Of a DNA stretch of 64,000 bases, positions 30,687-45,160 are shown one piece after another. A program made the position numbers and the translations under genes. The stretch comes from Acanthornis magna (lineage: Eukaryota; Chordata; Aves; Passeriformes; Acanthizidae): assembly GCA_036785705.1 (NCBI GenBank), contig JAWUZG010000016.1, forward strand, positions 3,162,001 to 3,226,000, given 5' to 3'. How positions within the stretch are numbered: position 1 is the stretch's first letter; each line of letters opens with the position of its first letter. Under the pieces are notes generated by a model. It was not told where the DNA came from, ran no database searches, and was given only the letters and a program-made list of their open reading frames with translations.

Positions 30687-33600
30687 ATGAGAAAGGTAGT
30701 GCTACACTTACAAAAAGAAATTAAGTACTGCAGGTCTATAGGCAACACAGAGCAACAGTAATCTCCAAGTTCTTACCTTTGAAACTCGGAGCAAAATGTG
30801 CCATGAGCTTATCCAGTGTTTTTTCCAGAGAGGAAGATGGTGAGTTGCTTAGTGCTAATATATTTGGAGTTGAGCATAATGAGTAGCATTAAAATTGGTT
30901 ATCTAAAAATAGGTAACTAACTGGGTCCAAGGGAGCTTAGTCTCCCCACTGTTTTTAATTTCTGACAAAAAAGGAGGACAAATCCTACTACCCACATTTG
31001 ATGGATTGTTCTGACTCAGAGCTCTCTTAACTAGCACTATACAGTAGGTCAAAGCTCAGGTTATCTAAGCTATATTCCTGATGGAAATATATTAATTGTG
31101 TTGGTCACTTCCTGTAATCTTTTTCTGGAAGCCTCAAACCACAGATGCTGAAGTATTTTGACTAAAAAAGATAAACTTCCATCAAATTGTGTTTGCACAA
31201 GGTACCTTTCGGATTTCAAAAGTGTTATTGCTACTGTTTGCTTCCCTAATTAATATAACAGCTAGGTGATTATTCATACACCAGGAAAAAGATGAAGTCA
31301 GAATTTTTGGTAAGTTTGAACCTGGAGAGAAAAGGCTACCGGAGTAACATCTTGTGTATTATCACATACTCTGTATCTGGGGCTGTCAGGCTGTTATAAT
31401 GAGAATGGCATTTTCGCGTTCAACAGATCATTTTTGCTATAAAATTGCAAGTCTGAAATGAAGGACTATATTGGAATTTTTCTTCATTTCTTTTACACTT
31501 TCAGGTGGATCTTACAGAGTTTGGCACATAAAGTGCTTCAAGGATATTTATTTCATAACAAGTTCTTTGCTGATAAACCTCTGGAGAAAACTTACACTTC
31601 TCTGGCTGTTGGATGAAGAGGCAAATTTGAGTTTTCCCACCTGCTTTATAGTTAAAATACACCCAACTTTAAACTACAAACTGGCAAGTATAGTTCCTAC
31701 CCTCATTCCTCCAGCTAAAATTCCATACTGAGATTATCTGTCTTCTGCTCACTTTTAATTATTTTTTTAATGTAGTGGGAAAAAGTTTTTTATTTAAAGC
31801 TGTATCTACAGTAGAAGTCTAAGTTCTTTCCAGGTAAGTTATTAGTAACCTGTTTCTTACTAAAACAATTTTTTTCCATATGGAATCGAGTGTGGTATGG
31901 GCAGTTCAACTTCTGGATGATTGCCCTAACAGTAAAGAAGAGGCTGAAAAAAGAAAACCCACACACATTCCTTGTGTGCTGCTGAACTACGATTTGTGGC
32001 AGGGATGTACTATGCCAACACAGATGTGAGTAGCTGCTGTTGTTAGCCTGATGTTGGATACTGCCATTCTTTCCCTACTGGTTTTGTGTTTTTCCAGCTG
32101 AGGGAAAAAAGTCTTTTAAAGTTACTGCATATTTTTTCAATTGTTTCATTTTGACTCAGGCCTTATGAAGCACTTATATAAAAGAAGTCTACGGGGAGAT
32201 AACTACACTAGTTTTCAGTGATGAGGTTTATCTGTATTTTAACAGTTAAACCCACTATGTTAATAAAACTTCTGAAAAATAATCATGCTCAGTTTCAGTA
32301 TTTTCCCCATTCCTCATATTTTAGAAGAAGAGAGGTAAGAATTGTAAAGCACGCCTCCATCTTGAATAAAGTAGGGGACTAATTCCTGGCTTATACACAT
32401 ATCTGGCAGTTCTCTGCATGCTGGCTGCATTGCAAGGGTAAGACTTAGTTACAAGCTACTGCAGTTGCTTCTCCCCAAATGTTCATTCATTTCCTGAAAA
32501 CAAATCACTTACTGTGCCAGAAAATGTCTAAAGTTTATTTGTAATTAAGAAAATTCCACCCAGCTTTATTGTTGGAGAGCAGGAAGGGCATTAACATGTG
32601 CCCTCAGATACAGCACGTGCACCCTTGGTCAAGTTCATTGTCCTGGGCGAGCAGCCTCTGTCCCACTCTGCCTGCAGGAGTCTGCAAATCCCAACTGTGA
32701 GCATTGCTAAATAGGAGAAAGGGAAGGGTATGATGGATACTTGTATTTTCTGTCACTCCCGGGCTGGACATGGGGAGTTAATCTTCACAGGAACTACTGA
32801 AAACAAGTTAGGTGGTGTGTTGTGGACTGATTAAAAAGGACAAATGTTTAGACAAGCAGCATTAACCTCTGCAAATCCATGGATATGTCTATCCCCATCA
32901 CGCTTATCAGTTTAAGACCATTGAATTATAAATGAGATGCTTGATGTAAGACAAGCGAGTTTCAGAAATGCTACTCCAGTATGTTAACCCCATTCCTGCC
33001 ACGTCAGAAAGTGTGTACGGCTACTCCTGTGGGATCTTCCATTTCTCAACTCCAGATGCACAGGACAACATGATAACAAAATCCTTACCCCATGAAGTTG
33101 CCTGTCTGTGAGACTGCTGCCATATGATGTATTTAAACTGCAGGATGTGTTTGGAGATAAGCCATTAAGAACAAGAACAGAACAATCGTATTTCACTTTC
33201 CTAACTGAAATTCAACTCTATTAAATATGAAACAATGTCCTAGATGAGATTATTTTTGAAAGGAATTCGTTCTACAAAGTTTAGATAGTATTTCTGTACC
33301 AAACATTTAATTCAACAAAGAATTGGTTACATCAAAAGTGATTGGATTTGAACAGAAAGTAAACAAAAATGCGTATTCAAGATAGTTTAATATGTATTTT
33401 CTGAATTAGAAATATCACTTTCTTAAATGAATGAGAATTTCTAGTGTAATGATCCATTACTCCCGTCCCCCATCACTGAATTACATTATTTATACATATA
33501 ATACAGAGCCGATTGCAGTTGGAAACAACAATATTAAAATAAATGTTTAATAGATACAAAGGATCTTTTCTCCACAACATAGTTTTTCTGGTGTCTGGAC

Positions 33601-33864
33601 ACCAATTTTAAAGTAATTCTCTATTAGCATTAAACTATTTAAGTGCAAAACAATTTTGTTTTAAAAAAATCTATGATTGCAGCATCCATCTTCCTGAAAA
33701 ACATTTTGAAGCCAGAAAGTAATGACTTTCATTTTCCATGAGTGCATTCCAGGCTGTCTTCTAGCCATCTCTGGTTAAAAAAATCAGTGCAAAATAAACA
33801 ATGGTGAAGTACTAGTTTAACCATTGAACTTACTTGAATTTAAGAAACATATCTTATTTTACAC

Positions 33865-33889
33865 TATATATATATATATATATATATAT
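33865..33889. repeat. (TA)12 microsatellite
   Basis: Uninterrupted TA dinucleotides, followed by further TTTATTTATA sequence. Confidence 0.9.
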
Positions 33890-35110
33890 CTTTTATTTAT
33901 ATATTTATAGAGAGATTAAATTACACTGGACTTGAAAAGTATAAAGAAAACCAAAAATGTTACTACTTTTTCCTGCAGCACCAAAGGAAGCTTTTTGCTT
34001 TTTCTCCAATGCAAACTCTTCCTTGGGTGAGCAGCCTAGCAGGATCAGCTGTAGTGAGAACTCTTTACATTTGTCCTTTGCAAGTCACTATGTGATTCAC
34101 ATAATTCCATGTTTACACTCTGCCACATTATAATTTGTGATGCTCTTTGCCTGAAGAACAGCTCCTGGTTCCACTGTCATTACTTCTTGTCCTGCGTTCA
34201 GAGATTTGCTAGCAGTAGTGTGATGGCTATACTACAGTTCCACTTGGAGAATTGGCCTGGTTTTGGGATGACAATAAACCCTGCAAACAAAGCAGTTTAC
34301 ATTAATCCAGCAAGAGAACCTGACATGAATTTTATAAAGTTCTTAACCTGAACCTACAATGAGTACAATTGATTTTTACCACTGCTTGCTTACTTCAGAC
34401 ATCAGCACCTTCTCTCCTACAAAGGCTCTAAGCCACCACGGTCTCAGCCAAGCAGCACACAAAGAGCTCTCAGTCAAGAAGAAAAGTGTGCGTTTATGAC
34501 ACGGAGTGGATCTGATCCCAGCATTTGGTTTAATCTACCTTGCACGTGGAGTCATTGTGAACTGTGAAACTTCAAAAATCATACACCAAAAAAGTGATCA
34601 GATTTTACTGGGGTGGTGACAAACAAACCTATTCCAGTATCAGTATGTTTGACACGTGACCTGATACAGGGAAACACTCCATCTCTTATATGTGATTGAG
34701 TATTACAGGCTTTGAATAGAAAAATAGATCATCTAACCAAATATTTGTTTTGGTAATTTTAAAACAGAATGAAACGCTGACGAGAGTTCAGTAAAGATTT
34801 CCCATCACAATTTAAGTTCATGTTCAGGAAAACTTGTTACCAGCTCTTCTAACTACCTTGCCATTCAAATCAAGAGACATCTCATTTCACACACAGCCCC
34901 ATGACTGCGCGGTGCCCCTCACTTACAGAGGCTGCTGCTATGAATTAAGGCAACTACACCTTACAGATAGACCTATGGATACCAATTTAAGCACAGTAAC
35001 CCCTTTTTAATCATTCACATAAAAGTAACTTTATCAGGCTTATTTAGGAGAAGCTTAATGTCAAAACACAATTTAGCCTTCTTATAAGGTCATTATTTCG
35101 TTCTATTGAG

Positions 35111-35138
35111 TGCCAGCATGCCAAGGAGCATGCTGGCA
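35111..35138. repeat. Inverted repeat with 11-bp perfect stem
   Basis: TGCCAGCATGC, loop CAAGGA, GCATGCTGGCA. It runs into a short tandem of about 18 bases (AAGCACACTGGCAGCTGG type) up to about 35170. Confidence 0.9.
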
Positions 35139-38100
35139 GCTGAAAGCACACTGGCAGCTGGAAGCACACCAGCAAATATCCCCGTGCAACTCCTCACCTC
35201 GTAGGTATGATAAATGCACTTCCAGCAACTCTGCTCAGTAGCTCCCAGCTTATGTTCTTACCTCACAATTAAGATCCTGGCACTCAGATCCATCAAACTA
35301 GACAAGATCAGGCAGCAATTAGCACACAAGATAAAATTACTTCACTTCAGAATCTACAGGAGCTCTTTCACACTTGGATCCAAGAACTGAGAGGTCATGA
35401 TGATGGAAGTAAACCCTGACCTCAGAAGAGGTGGAAAGAAAGAAACGAGGGCTGGAGTGACTGGATTCAAGTCATCAAGTTTCTGTTAAAACTAAAGCCC
35501 TTCCTTTTAAAAAACCAACAGATCATTTGACACATGGATAGTATGCAGGATTTATGGCAGACAGTGTGTGTATATTTGCACATGGTCCACGTTACATTTA
35601 TATGTAACAAAGCACATGGCACTTGGTGCCTTCCATAGACATCATCTGAAGGAACCTGAACACTTTTATTTGTACTTTTTTATGTAGACAGTATCTGATT
35701 CAAAAGCTCTTGAGGTAGACTGAAGTGGGTTGTTCTTTACACCTGACATTCAGGATGTGCAAAGATCCTGCATAATTCATGAGAACAAAAAGTTTCCTAG
35801 CTATTAGTTAAGGACTAGATGGTGAAAGAAGGCAGAACTTTAGAGCAAACAAGCCACTAAAGCACTTCTGAAATTTTTTTACCAGGGAAGTTTTGTTGTA
35901 AAGTGACATGGTTGAATCAGAATTCACTAGTTCATTATTGAAGCAGTCTTCACAAGTCTATTAAATCCAGCAGCAACTGGAAGGTCTTTCTTGTCAGAAG
36001 ATTACATCCACTAAGCAACTTTGAAGTACCCTGGAAAAACACGTCCAAAGGTATTATTTCCAGTCTTAATTAAATCAGCAATCCAAACTGTTCATATGCA
36101 AATATCTGCTTTATAAGAACACAGGAAGCTCTAGGGATGGCATAATGTCAAGTCTTTTTCAACAGGCTCATAACCACCCTATAAAGGAGGAGAAATAAGC
36201 ACTATTCTAGTACTGGACTTACACCGTAGCACAATAAATTGTTGGGAAACAAAAGGGGGAGTAATTAATTTTCCTAGAATTCCTCTAGAAACTGGCAGCA
36301 CATACTAAAATTCAATGTGGTGCCTTATTCCCTGTGAACTACCAGCCACTCTAGAATGTAAGTTCCAAGACCAGGAACAAGGAGTCAGTCCCGGTTTTAT
36401 CTCATAGGCCGTGAAGGCTCCCTCAGCTTTGAAGAGCAGCAGTGCAGTGCAGATGGCTTTCAGTGAGTACTAGAAATTCCTTGTATTTCAGTCCCTGCTC
36501 TGAATTAATTCTGCAGTTCTGAGCAGGCAAGCCAGGGGAACATGAAAGTGGAAATAACCTCAAGATCAATATCCTTGTGCTCCTGCAGATGGAAAAAAAT
36601 TTTGTATGCACAGCATTAAAACTTGGACTAGGCTATGATGGCCATTCAGAAATTCACTCCCATGAGAGAGACCAGAAAGTTTGTGAGTTCTTCCAAGTAC
36701 TTGATTTCAGAAGACAGATGTTCGTACAAGAAAAGCAAGAATATAAATTTGGTTTTTTAGGCACAGAAGTTTCATCGGAGTGATGAGAGTTCTTGGGGGG
36801 GTCCTGACTACAACTAAAATTCTACGGAGTTTTGCCATTTTATCAGAGCTTTTCAACCAAGGCTATTAATGAGGTTGTGTGTGGTGTAATATAGGAAATA
36901 CAGGAAAACAACATTAGAAAAGCAAGGAGGGCTCAAATAAAGTTACTGTTTTGATACAAAAGTTCACCATGAAGAGTGTCATCTGTGATACAAAGAGTGT
37001 GGGATTAGAACAGTTGTAGTTGCATTCTCTGGACTAATACGATAGGTAAGGTTATGAAAAAATATAAAAAGTTCCTGCCTGTAAGGAAAGAATAAAGCCA
37101 TCAGAACGCAGTGCTTTCTGTGGTGGAACCACCCAGTCTGGTCAACCAGGTGGGAAAATATGGAACAAAAGTTGCAGCAATTTATTAGGGCAACAGCCAA
37201 ATTGGCCCATTTAATAGCTGTGGCAGGAAACATGGAATAGCAGAGCCACGACAGCCACAGCTCTGCCGTGTGGTGCAGCAGCTTCAGGTGTGAGGACAAA
37301 CATCCCACTGAGCAAGCAGCAGGAACAAATTAGGAGATTGCTCAAAAAAGTTTTGGAAATAAATGTAGTGTTTTAATAACAGTAGTATTTTGTCAGCATA
37401 TGAGTCTAGTAGGACATGGGAAATGGAGGAGTTACGAGATCCAAGGCAGGAATTTTGTAAAACAATGTTCATCCCACCCTCGGAGAGGATCCTCCAAGTC
37501 AATACTCCCCCATCTGCCATCTTAATGGGACACGCCACAGCTGAGCAATGCAGCTTCCAGAGGATGGTGTAATTCTAATTCAATTAGTGCTGTGAGTATT
37601 GAGCACAGGCTGCTTCAGCACTAGCTGCTAGGGCTATCCTGTTTATCCATGCATTCTCTGACTTCCTGAAACACACAGGACTTTGCACCTCTGGTAAAAA
37701 TAGGCTGGAATGGGCAGGAATGAAAAGCCGTAGGAAATAGAGTCAGGAAGGCCATTTGCACCTGAGGTTTGTGGCACTCATCGCTGGGCTCTGTTTCCTG
37801 CAGCAACATGAACACAAACCCTCCTTCCCATTTATGGGATTGTGAGGAGAGGGGTGCATATATTTTTAAAAATTCCACATACAATCCAGACAAAAGTCTG
37901 GGGCTTTTTTCCAAAGACATGAAACGTAAGGTTTCACAACAGAAATTAATTCTATGAATGATCAGCATGTAATTGCTGTATTTTAAAAAAAAATAAAAAT
38001 CAGGAAGATACAACAATACTAAGAAAAAAGTAAACAGTAGCTACCGAGTCGGTTTTCTTAATTTAAATTAGAAGAGGTTCAATTGGAGCCAAATGTGCAA

Positions 38101-41100
38101 TCATACATAGTTTCACTAAAATAAAGGGCAAGTTTGGGCGTGTGAGCAGGATATAGAAAGTGCGTGTTTCCATCAGGGAAACAGCTCCACTGGCACTCAG
38201 AACATGCTGGATGTCAAACCCTGCTCATCTCTCTACTTTCTGGTTTGAAACTGAAAGGTAGAAAAAACAAAGGAAAGGTAACAATCCAATGTAAAAAAAG
38301 AACTCTCATAGTACACTTCACTAATGCAACTAAACCAACTATAATATGGCTGAATTAACACATGCCCATACAAGAATGGCACTGGGTTTTTAAAGCTTTT
38401 CTACTATTGCCAGTATATAAAATAATGGGGAATTATTATATGAAAAATATTCCAGGAGTAGTTTATTCTTGTCCAGAACTGTGACATTCCTGGAATAATT
38501 AGGGTTGTTAAGTCATCTGGACTGACACCTTTGCTTGAGAAAAAAGCCCATGGTCCATCACAGTGTTTGGGCAATACTATGCCAATACCCAGAATGAAAT
38601 TTATCACATTTGTTTAAAAATCTGTAGTTAAATCAGCTGAACTGGTTTTAAGATTTGCATGAACAAAATCTCCAAGTTTCTCATCCAAATGAGTAAGCAT
38701 TTAATAGTGAAAGTTTCTGAACTGCATATACTCACTGAATCAGATATTAACATCTAATGGAGTCATAAAATTAATTAACTGAAAATGCTCAGGAAAGCAC
38801 ATGCTGTACATTCACATAATATGCTACAGAGACATATTTTGTACAGGATTTAGGGGGACAGAGCAAAGCTGATACCTATCTCTACACAGTTTGTGTGTTT
38901 GCTAAACGGGGTTTTAAATTTGTCTTCCATTTGCCTTTATTTTCCCTCTGTTCTGACAGCATTACACAAAAGTATAAATGCATAAACCATTTGACACCAG
39001 ACCTTATAAAAAACTGTAACAGCTTCAGGGTTTCACTTGCAACTTCTCTGTACATAAAGGAGTTTTTCTCCTAACAGAGCTCATTGTCAACAAAAAAAAA
39101 AAACAAATTCAAGGCTGCTAGAAAACCATCAGAGTAACTAAAAATCTGTCCAGTGGCACTAGGTGAATGGAAGATATGCAGGTCCAAGAGGAAAAAAAAA
39201 ATTAAGATGCAACTACTTGTGTGGTTGAAAATGCAAAAAAGGCTTTTGCCAGCAGAAACCTGACCTGGCTCAAACAATAGGACCTTAAGCTTCATTCAAG
39301 TAGTAAGGGCTCACATACTTAGAAACAGTTGTTTCTCTACTTTCCTCAAACTGACAAAAGTCAGTAAGGTATAAAATTTTCAGTTCAGAAAATAATGAAA
39401 TTTAGATAAGCCAGGGAAAACCTCAGGGAAAAGCATATGACTTAAGGCAACCCCATGTGGGTTAGCTGTAAAGTGACTGTGTTATTAGCAGAAGAAAGGA
39501 GCCAAATTAATTTGATAAAGTTGATCAGCACCTACCTAAAATCCATCTTCAAAACCCAGAAAATAACATGATCATACAAGTTATTTCCTTGGGAAGTTTG
39601 TGCATTATTAAAGACAAGTAAAATGACACCTCCATGTTTCAAGACATCTTTTGCCAAATATCTTCTCTGACCACCCAACCTGTCTAAGTTGGGTTTTGTT
39701 TCAGGCTCACACAGACTGTTGAGAAACTGGTTTGACCAACCAGTTCTTGCATCGTTTGATATAAGTGGATGTTCCAGAAGCTTCCAAGCAGATTTCATTT
39801 TATTCTTCTGCTAGCCCCTATTCTTAAATACATATCTATGCTCTATGTATAGATCATCACAATGGTCAATCAATACCTCTGAAGTACCACAAAGTCCTCA
39901 AGTTTACATAAGATGATTCTCTCAGCTTTAGTCTACAGAGTATTTTTACATAAGAGACAAACAAGAGTCCTCCCTGTCAGACTGGACCCAAAGTAACTCA
40001 CTTTTACACTGAAATTCCTCAAAAATGCCTCTGAAACACTCTAGTAAATAGCATTTGTTTGGCTCTTTCTTTGGTTAATAAAGAACCACTGCTGCAAGGG
40101 TGAAACAATCCCTAACCCCTCAAATGGAAGGACAACTTAACTCTTCACCTAAATTTGCTCCAAGAATTTTTGCAGCCAGTCCTAGACTAATTTAATTTTA
40201 GTTCAGGTGAGTTTTATTCAAGACTAGCCACATTTTTTCTAGACAGGAAATTCTGGAATCATCTGTATGAGCCATATCCTCAGGGTTGTAAATTCAGCAA
40301 CCATTAGGTAAACACCAAGATCTAAAGCTGGAATAAAGAACATACCCTGCACCAGAGTCCACAGAGGAAAGAGCTCCTGTAGAGTCCTAGAAGGAATGAC
40401 GACACTCTGTCCCAGCTCCTACCGGACAGGTGTGCAGAGAGAATCTAGATACAGCCATGTCTGTGTTCTGCTGAATCTGAGTTTAAACAAGTTTGAAAAG
40501 CAGTTTGATAAGTATTCTGTTTAATGGCACTCTAGTCCTAAAAAAAAAGCTACTATGAGACATGACCTTATCATCAAGATTTATACATCAAAACATCTGC
40601 ATCGTCTTGAGACGAAGTGAAACATTTTCTTAGACCAGGTTACAGAAGTGATCGATTTCTTACTTTAAAGCATGGCAAGTTAACAGTTTCATTGTGGCCA
40701 TTTGTTCAGCACAGCATGAGAGCATAAGACCACCTAAGCACTGCAAGATAAATTAAAACTCAAATGTGGAAAGGACTATTGAAAGTTATCTACATTTACA
40801 GTTCAATCACACATTTTTATTTAACATCAGTATACAGAGGACAACCCCAGCAAGTTATTTTGTAATGTCAAGTATTTAGTAAAGTTCTTCAGCTGTAACA
40901 GTGACAATAGAACAGCTAAAAATAAGCAGTATGAAACAAACATGATCTTCTTAAAATTATAAATATACCAACAATACTTCTTAAAGCTTAATTATTGCAA
41001 CAGTTAAATTAACAATAGTTCATGTTAGAAAGGCTCTATGAAATTTATTCAAGTTGTCAAGAAATTAGATGGAAGTGTAAAAAGGAAATACATATGAATT

Positions 41101-41508
41101 TTACTTTTGATTTTCACTAAAGGTAGTCAATACAATTTTGTACAGTATCACCTAACATGTCAATCTTTAACAAACTCCAGTATACAGAATCATAAAATGC
41201 AGAAAAAATAGTTTAATCTTTACATGTAAATTGACAGTAAATTAACTGACACAAATTTTATTATTGTAACATAAGCAGGCCAGCATTTTAAATATTAATT
41301 TAGTAGTTTTATGTTGTTAAAGGGGCAGACATATACAGTCATTCCAAGTACATACTCAAATTTTAAGAGGTGATAATTCAGAACATGGGTCTTCTACAAA
41401 GTGTTTAGTAAAAGTCATGTTATTTCCTAATCCAGACATCCTCATCATAAAGCCTTTACAGGGTTATGATCTCTCCTGGCTTTACTGGAGCCACTTGTCA
41501 CACCTCCT

Positions 41509-41526
41509 CACACACGCACACACACA
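41509..41526. repeat. (CA)n microsatellite, interrupted
   Basis: CACACACGCACACACACA in the gene-poor interval. Confidence 0.85.
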
Positions 41527-42395
41527 TACCTTGCTATAAATATCACACCAGTGTACTCTAGGTTCAATTCACCCTGATAATGCGGGTATGCCATGTGCAA
41601 CTTTGCTATTGTGCACATTACAGAAAGCTTCAAATTTTAGCATGGTAACCTGAAGTCGTATAGCTGTGTTTCAGTTTAACTATAATCATCCCTGAAGTTT
41701 ATACAGATACCGTATCACGTTGAAAGAAATCTATTTGATAGTACTTAAATACCAGCAATTGAACTTCAATTGTAATGATGAAATGCTCCTTTCCACTGAG
41801 GAAGAATTAGTATGTATAGCTGCTCGTCTCACTCAAATATAGTACATGAATGTTTAAGTACTTTCACTAAAACAGAAGTCATACTAAAACATGATACTGT
41901 ACTACAATTGTAGTTAACTAGAAAATTCAAGGATGTTATAATTTAAGTCTAAGTTTTCCTGTACAATAAGTCAAATAAATAAATTCCATGTGCATTTGTT
42001 TTACAAAGTGGTAGGATGTTTCTCTTGCTAGGTTATACACTGCCATTTCACCTGGGGGTACTTCTGGCCAATCTTACCTTGAGCATTCTTACACAGGGAA
42101 CTCATCAGCAACTTTCATTCACATGAAATGGAGTCACTGTACAAGACAGTGAATAGTCAGGTCTAAAGTCCAACACAGAAATCACATAAGGAGTTGCTCT
42201 GACCATTGGAGTTCAGAGAAAACTTATTTGGCATACACAAGTACCACTTTGGGTTTTCAGGGGTTGTATGCATTGGTTTTGTTGGGGTTTTTTAATTGCT
42301 TCTGCAGATTCTGGAATTCAGTTTGACGTAGCTATAAAGACAGCACAGTAAAGTCTACTTTTGTTCCTTTCAAATTCTTTTTCTACATTTTCGGA

Positions 42396-42440
42396 TTAAT
42401 CCAACTGTTCTGTAATCCCATTTAGGTTTCCCATCAGGGC
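42396..42440 (-). CDS. WDR20: Candidate alternative last exon of WDR20
   Basis: On the minus strand a long pyrimidine tract (ctctcacccctgtctttcccag) with a branch-point-like sequence ends at 42441. Splicing from the GTAAGT donor after GKV in exon 3 is in phase 0 and gives ALMGNLNGITEQLD and TAA at 42396-42398. This replaces the last five residues VSFNP with fourteen. Alternative WDR20 C-termini are known in mammals, but I cannot confirm that this sequence is the homologous one. Confidence 0.5.
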   Translation of the reverse strand, partial: ALMGNLNGITEQLD

Positions 42441-43572
42441 CTGGGAAAGACAGGGGTGAGAGATGACAGCTAATTGTCACCATGTTGAGCAGAAAAGTTC
42501 ATACTCTTGTTAAGGCAACCTATTTTTCTCACCGCCCTGAACCTTCTTTCACAGAAACAGGCTAACAAAAAAATGAGAGTAAAGAATTGAAACTAATGAA
42601 CCCTGAGCCTCATCCAACTTGTTTCTAATTGAATTTTGCCATTCACTTCCCCTCGCTGACTGGGAGTTGGCAGAGCAGTTCTGGAAGTGCAATGCAAGAA
42701 CGGTACATCCCGTGAGGAAGCTCAAGGTATGATTTTGTACACACCGAAGCAGTAATTTGGGAAATTTATAAACAAACTGTCAGGACACTGTCAGCACTGT
42801 ACAGAGTATCGACTATCACAAGGATCATGACTGAAGAGACACTTCTGAATTTATTTTCCACTCAGGGCAGCACCAGCCCAACCAGAAAAATAAACAGAAC
42901 TTGTCATACACTGTCCAATTATCCAGCGCGTCTTTTGATGGCTGTTGGAAATGAGAGGGAAAGGTAGCACTGGCTCAGTGGAAATTACATTAGACACTGC
43001 AAGCCTCCTTCGCCTTTCCATCCAATTCTTTCTTTAGGCTGGCAGTGGCATCAATTTAATGAAGGCCTTTTGAGGATGGAAGCAGCAGCAAGATTCAGAG
43101 GCTTTCACTCTATAGAGTTGGCAGACAAAAAAGTGACGGAGCTTTAAGATCACTTGTGGAGCAATATTTCAAAGGAAGACTAGAAATAGCAACTTTAAAC
43201 CCCAGAGTAATGGGACATGCTAGGATAAAAAGCTGATGAAACTGAAATGATGGTATATAACCCAGTAAGAAAGACATCACCATGAGTGTTTTATACTTTG
43301 ACAATTCTCATTAAATAAAATTAAGTGCTTTCCTATAAACAAAAAGGATGCTCATAACGTCCTTCTGGCACAAGTATTTTCCTATCAAAGCCCTGTAAAC
43401 ATGCCACCAAAATTTAGTTTTTACCAGCAGAGTGAGCTCACTAGAAATGCAAGTGAAATCAGAAAAACAAATTAATTTGAAAATTTCTAAGTAAATACAT
43501 CCTAAAGAATATGGCATTTACATCAGTGTGCAATATATTAATTTTGAAAGTGATAACTTCAGCATGAAAATT

Positions 43573-43641
43573 ACTTACCTGTAGTTAAAGTTTTCCATAT
43601 TGGCCAATACATAAATCCTGATTTTTGGTACTGCATACTTT
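43573..43641 (-). other. Candidate cassette exon downstream of WDR20
   Basis: On the minus strand, atatttcag then about 67 bases ending CTACAG|GTAAGT, a consensus donor. A frame across it is open (ISEIKYAVPKIRIYVLANME) but does not connect in phase from WDR20 exon 3, where a stop follows at once. It could be a non-coding or poison exon, or chance. Confidence 0.25.
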
Positions 43642-43931
43642 ATCTCTGAAATATTTGAAATGTCATATTCCAAATCAAAGTCAATACACAAAAATATTTA
43701 AGTTATACTCAGTCTAACAAAACCCACCTCAGCCACTGAAAATAAATGTGACAGTGTAGTGTTTAATAGTATGCAAAGAAGTTTTAGAACAAAAAGAAAA
43801 TGTAGCTCACAATAGCAATATGAGGCACTGCTGTAATTAATAAGATGTGAAGTGCACTGAGTCACAAAAGTGTAACTGCTTTAGTACTTTCATTCTGAGC
43901 AAACATTTTAAATAATTTTGAGGGAGTGCTC

Positions 43932-43945
43932 TTTTTTTTTTTTTT
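43932..43945. repeat. Poly-T tract
   Basis: Fourteen T on the plus strand, in the sequence downstream of the usual WDR20 stop. Confidence 0.9.
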
Positions 43946-45154
43946 AAATTAATGCTGGATTTGTAGTTCTCAGGCAAAAAAAATACTTTTAGGTAACACC
44001 CTCCTCCCATCTCCCATATAGGGGTTTTCAATTCTAAGTTTTAGATTCAACCTTTAAATATGCATTAGGATGCAGAACAGACACATGTGTGCCTATGTTG
44101 TGACAAATTTGATAACATCTCAAAGAAACCTATATTACACAAACAGTTTTCAGAAAAATTATTGAGTTTTACTTGCAAGTCTAAATCAAAGAAGATGTGG
44201 TATCTAAATATATACAGTACCTCCACTTCAAAAGTCAGATTTGTGAACCAAATGGTTAAAACCTAACAACAGATTTTCACTTAAGTTGCTCAACATGGCA
44301 ATATTCAGATATTACCAGATCATTCCTTTTACTGGAAGGAAACTTCAGGTGATAATCTGCATCCCCTTTCAGAAATTTTCACAAAAATAATGGTCCTTTT
44401 TCCTAGATCAACTCTGAAAACATTTTCATAGCTGTATTCCTTTAAACTGTTGCTAGCAGGCAGAGCTATTGTAGCACAAAGTACTTTTTAATGTAAGAAT
44501 AACCACATTTAGCTTCAGTCAAAATTTAGCTATCCATACACTGGACAGAAGAAAAATAAAATTTTATAGGTGTTCAAGTGCATTAACAAGAGTAAAAACT
44601 AGTAATAGACTAATGTAGGTTCAGCTGATGGAACAGGTGCCATCAAAAGCACGAGCTCGTGGTGGTTGAACTGCCTAACAAACCTGACAGGAACAGAACA
44701 CTGAAACTACTGAGAGAAAGCTTGCAGGATTTTCCCTAACTTAAATACATAAATCAAAACCTGGCTAAAATTAGAGTTCCTTGATAATACTGATTCACAA
44801 TTCAAGAGCATAAACTACAGTCAGTACAGGGCTCACAAATCTGTGCATAAAATGGCTGAAGTTTTAATAAGAAGTGGTTTCACATTAATGGCAGGCCACC
44901 ACAGAAAAGTATGGAAGAATAAAACACTTTGGTTTTAATTTTTTCAGAGGCTCACGTTTCTCATTAGACTTAAAAGCAGCAGCTTTTCATAAGCTATTCT
45001 CATTGGGAGTGCTTATTTTGTAGAAAACATTAGAAGGATTATAATTATTTTAGTGTTTGACAGGTTTTACTTCAATTTTTACATAAATAGCTTTCACCAT
45101 ATTGTGGTTATGCTTAAGTATAAGAACACTGATCAATAGTTTAGATGCACAGTA

Positions 45155-45160
45155 TTTATT
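45155..45160 (-). promoter_or_regulatory. Possible WDR20 polyadenylation signal AATAAA
   Basis: First AATAAA on the minus strand past the usual stop, about 200 bases downstream. Position only; the true 3' UTR may be longer. Confidence 0.3.

Larger units (their letters stand above)
28305..42395. other. Gene-poor interval between MOK and WDR20
   Basis: About 14 kb of AT-rich DNA between the convergent MOK remains and the WDR20 alternative last exon. I see only short ORFs without recognisable domains, simple repeats and one hairpin. The right part (about 40-42.4 kb) could be long 3' UTR of the alternative WDR20 transcript; nothing here proves that. Confidence 0.5.
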
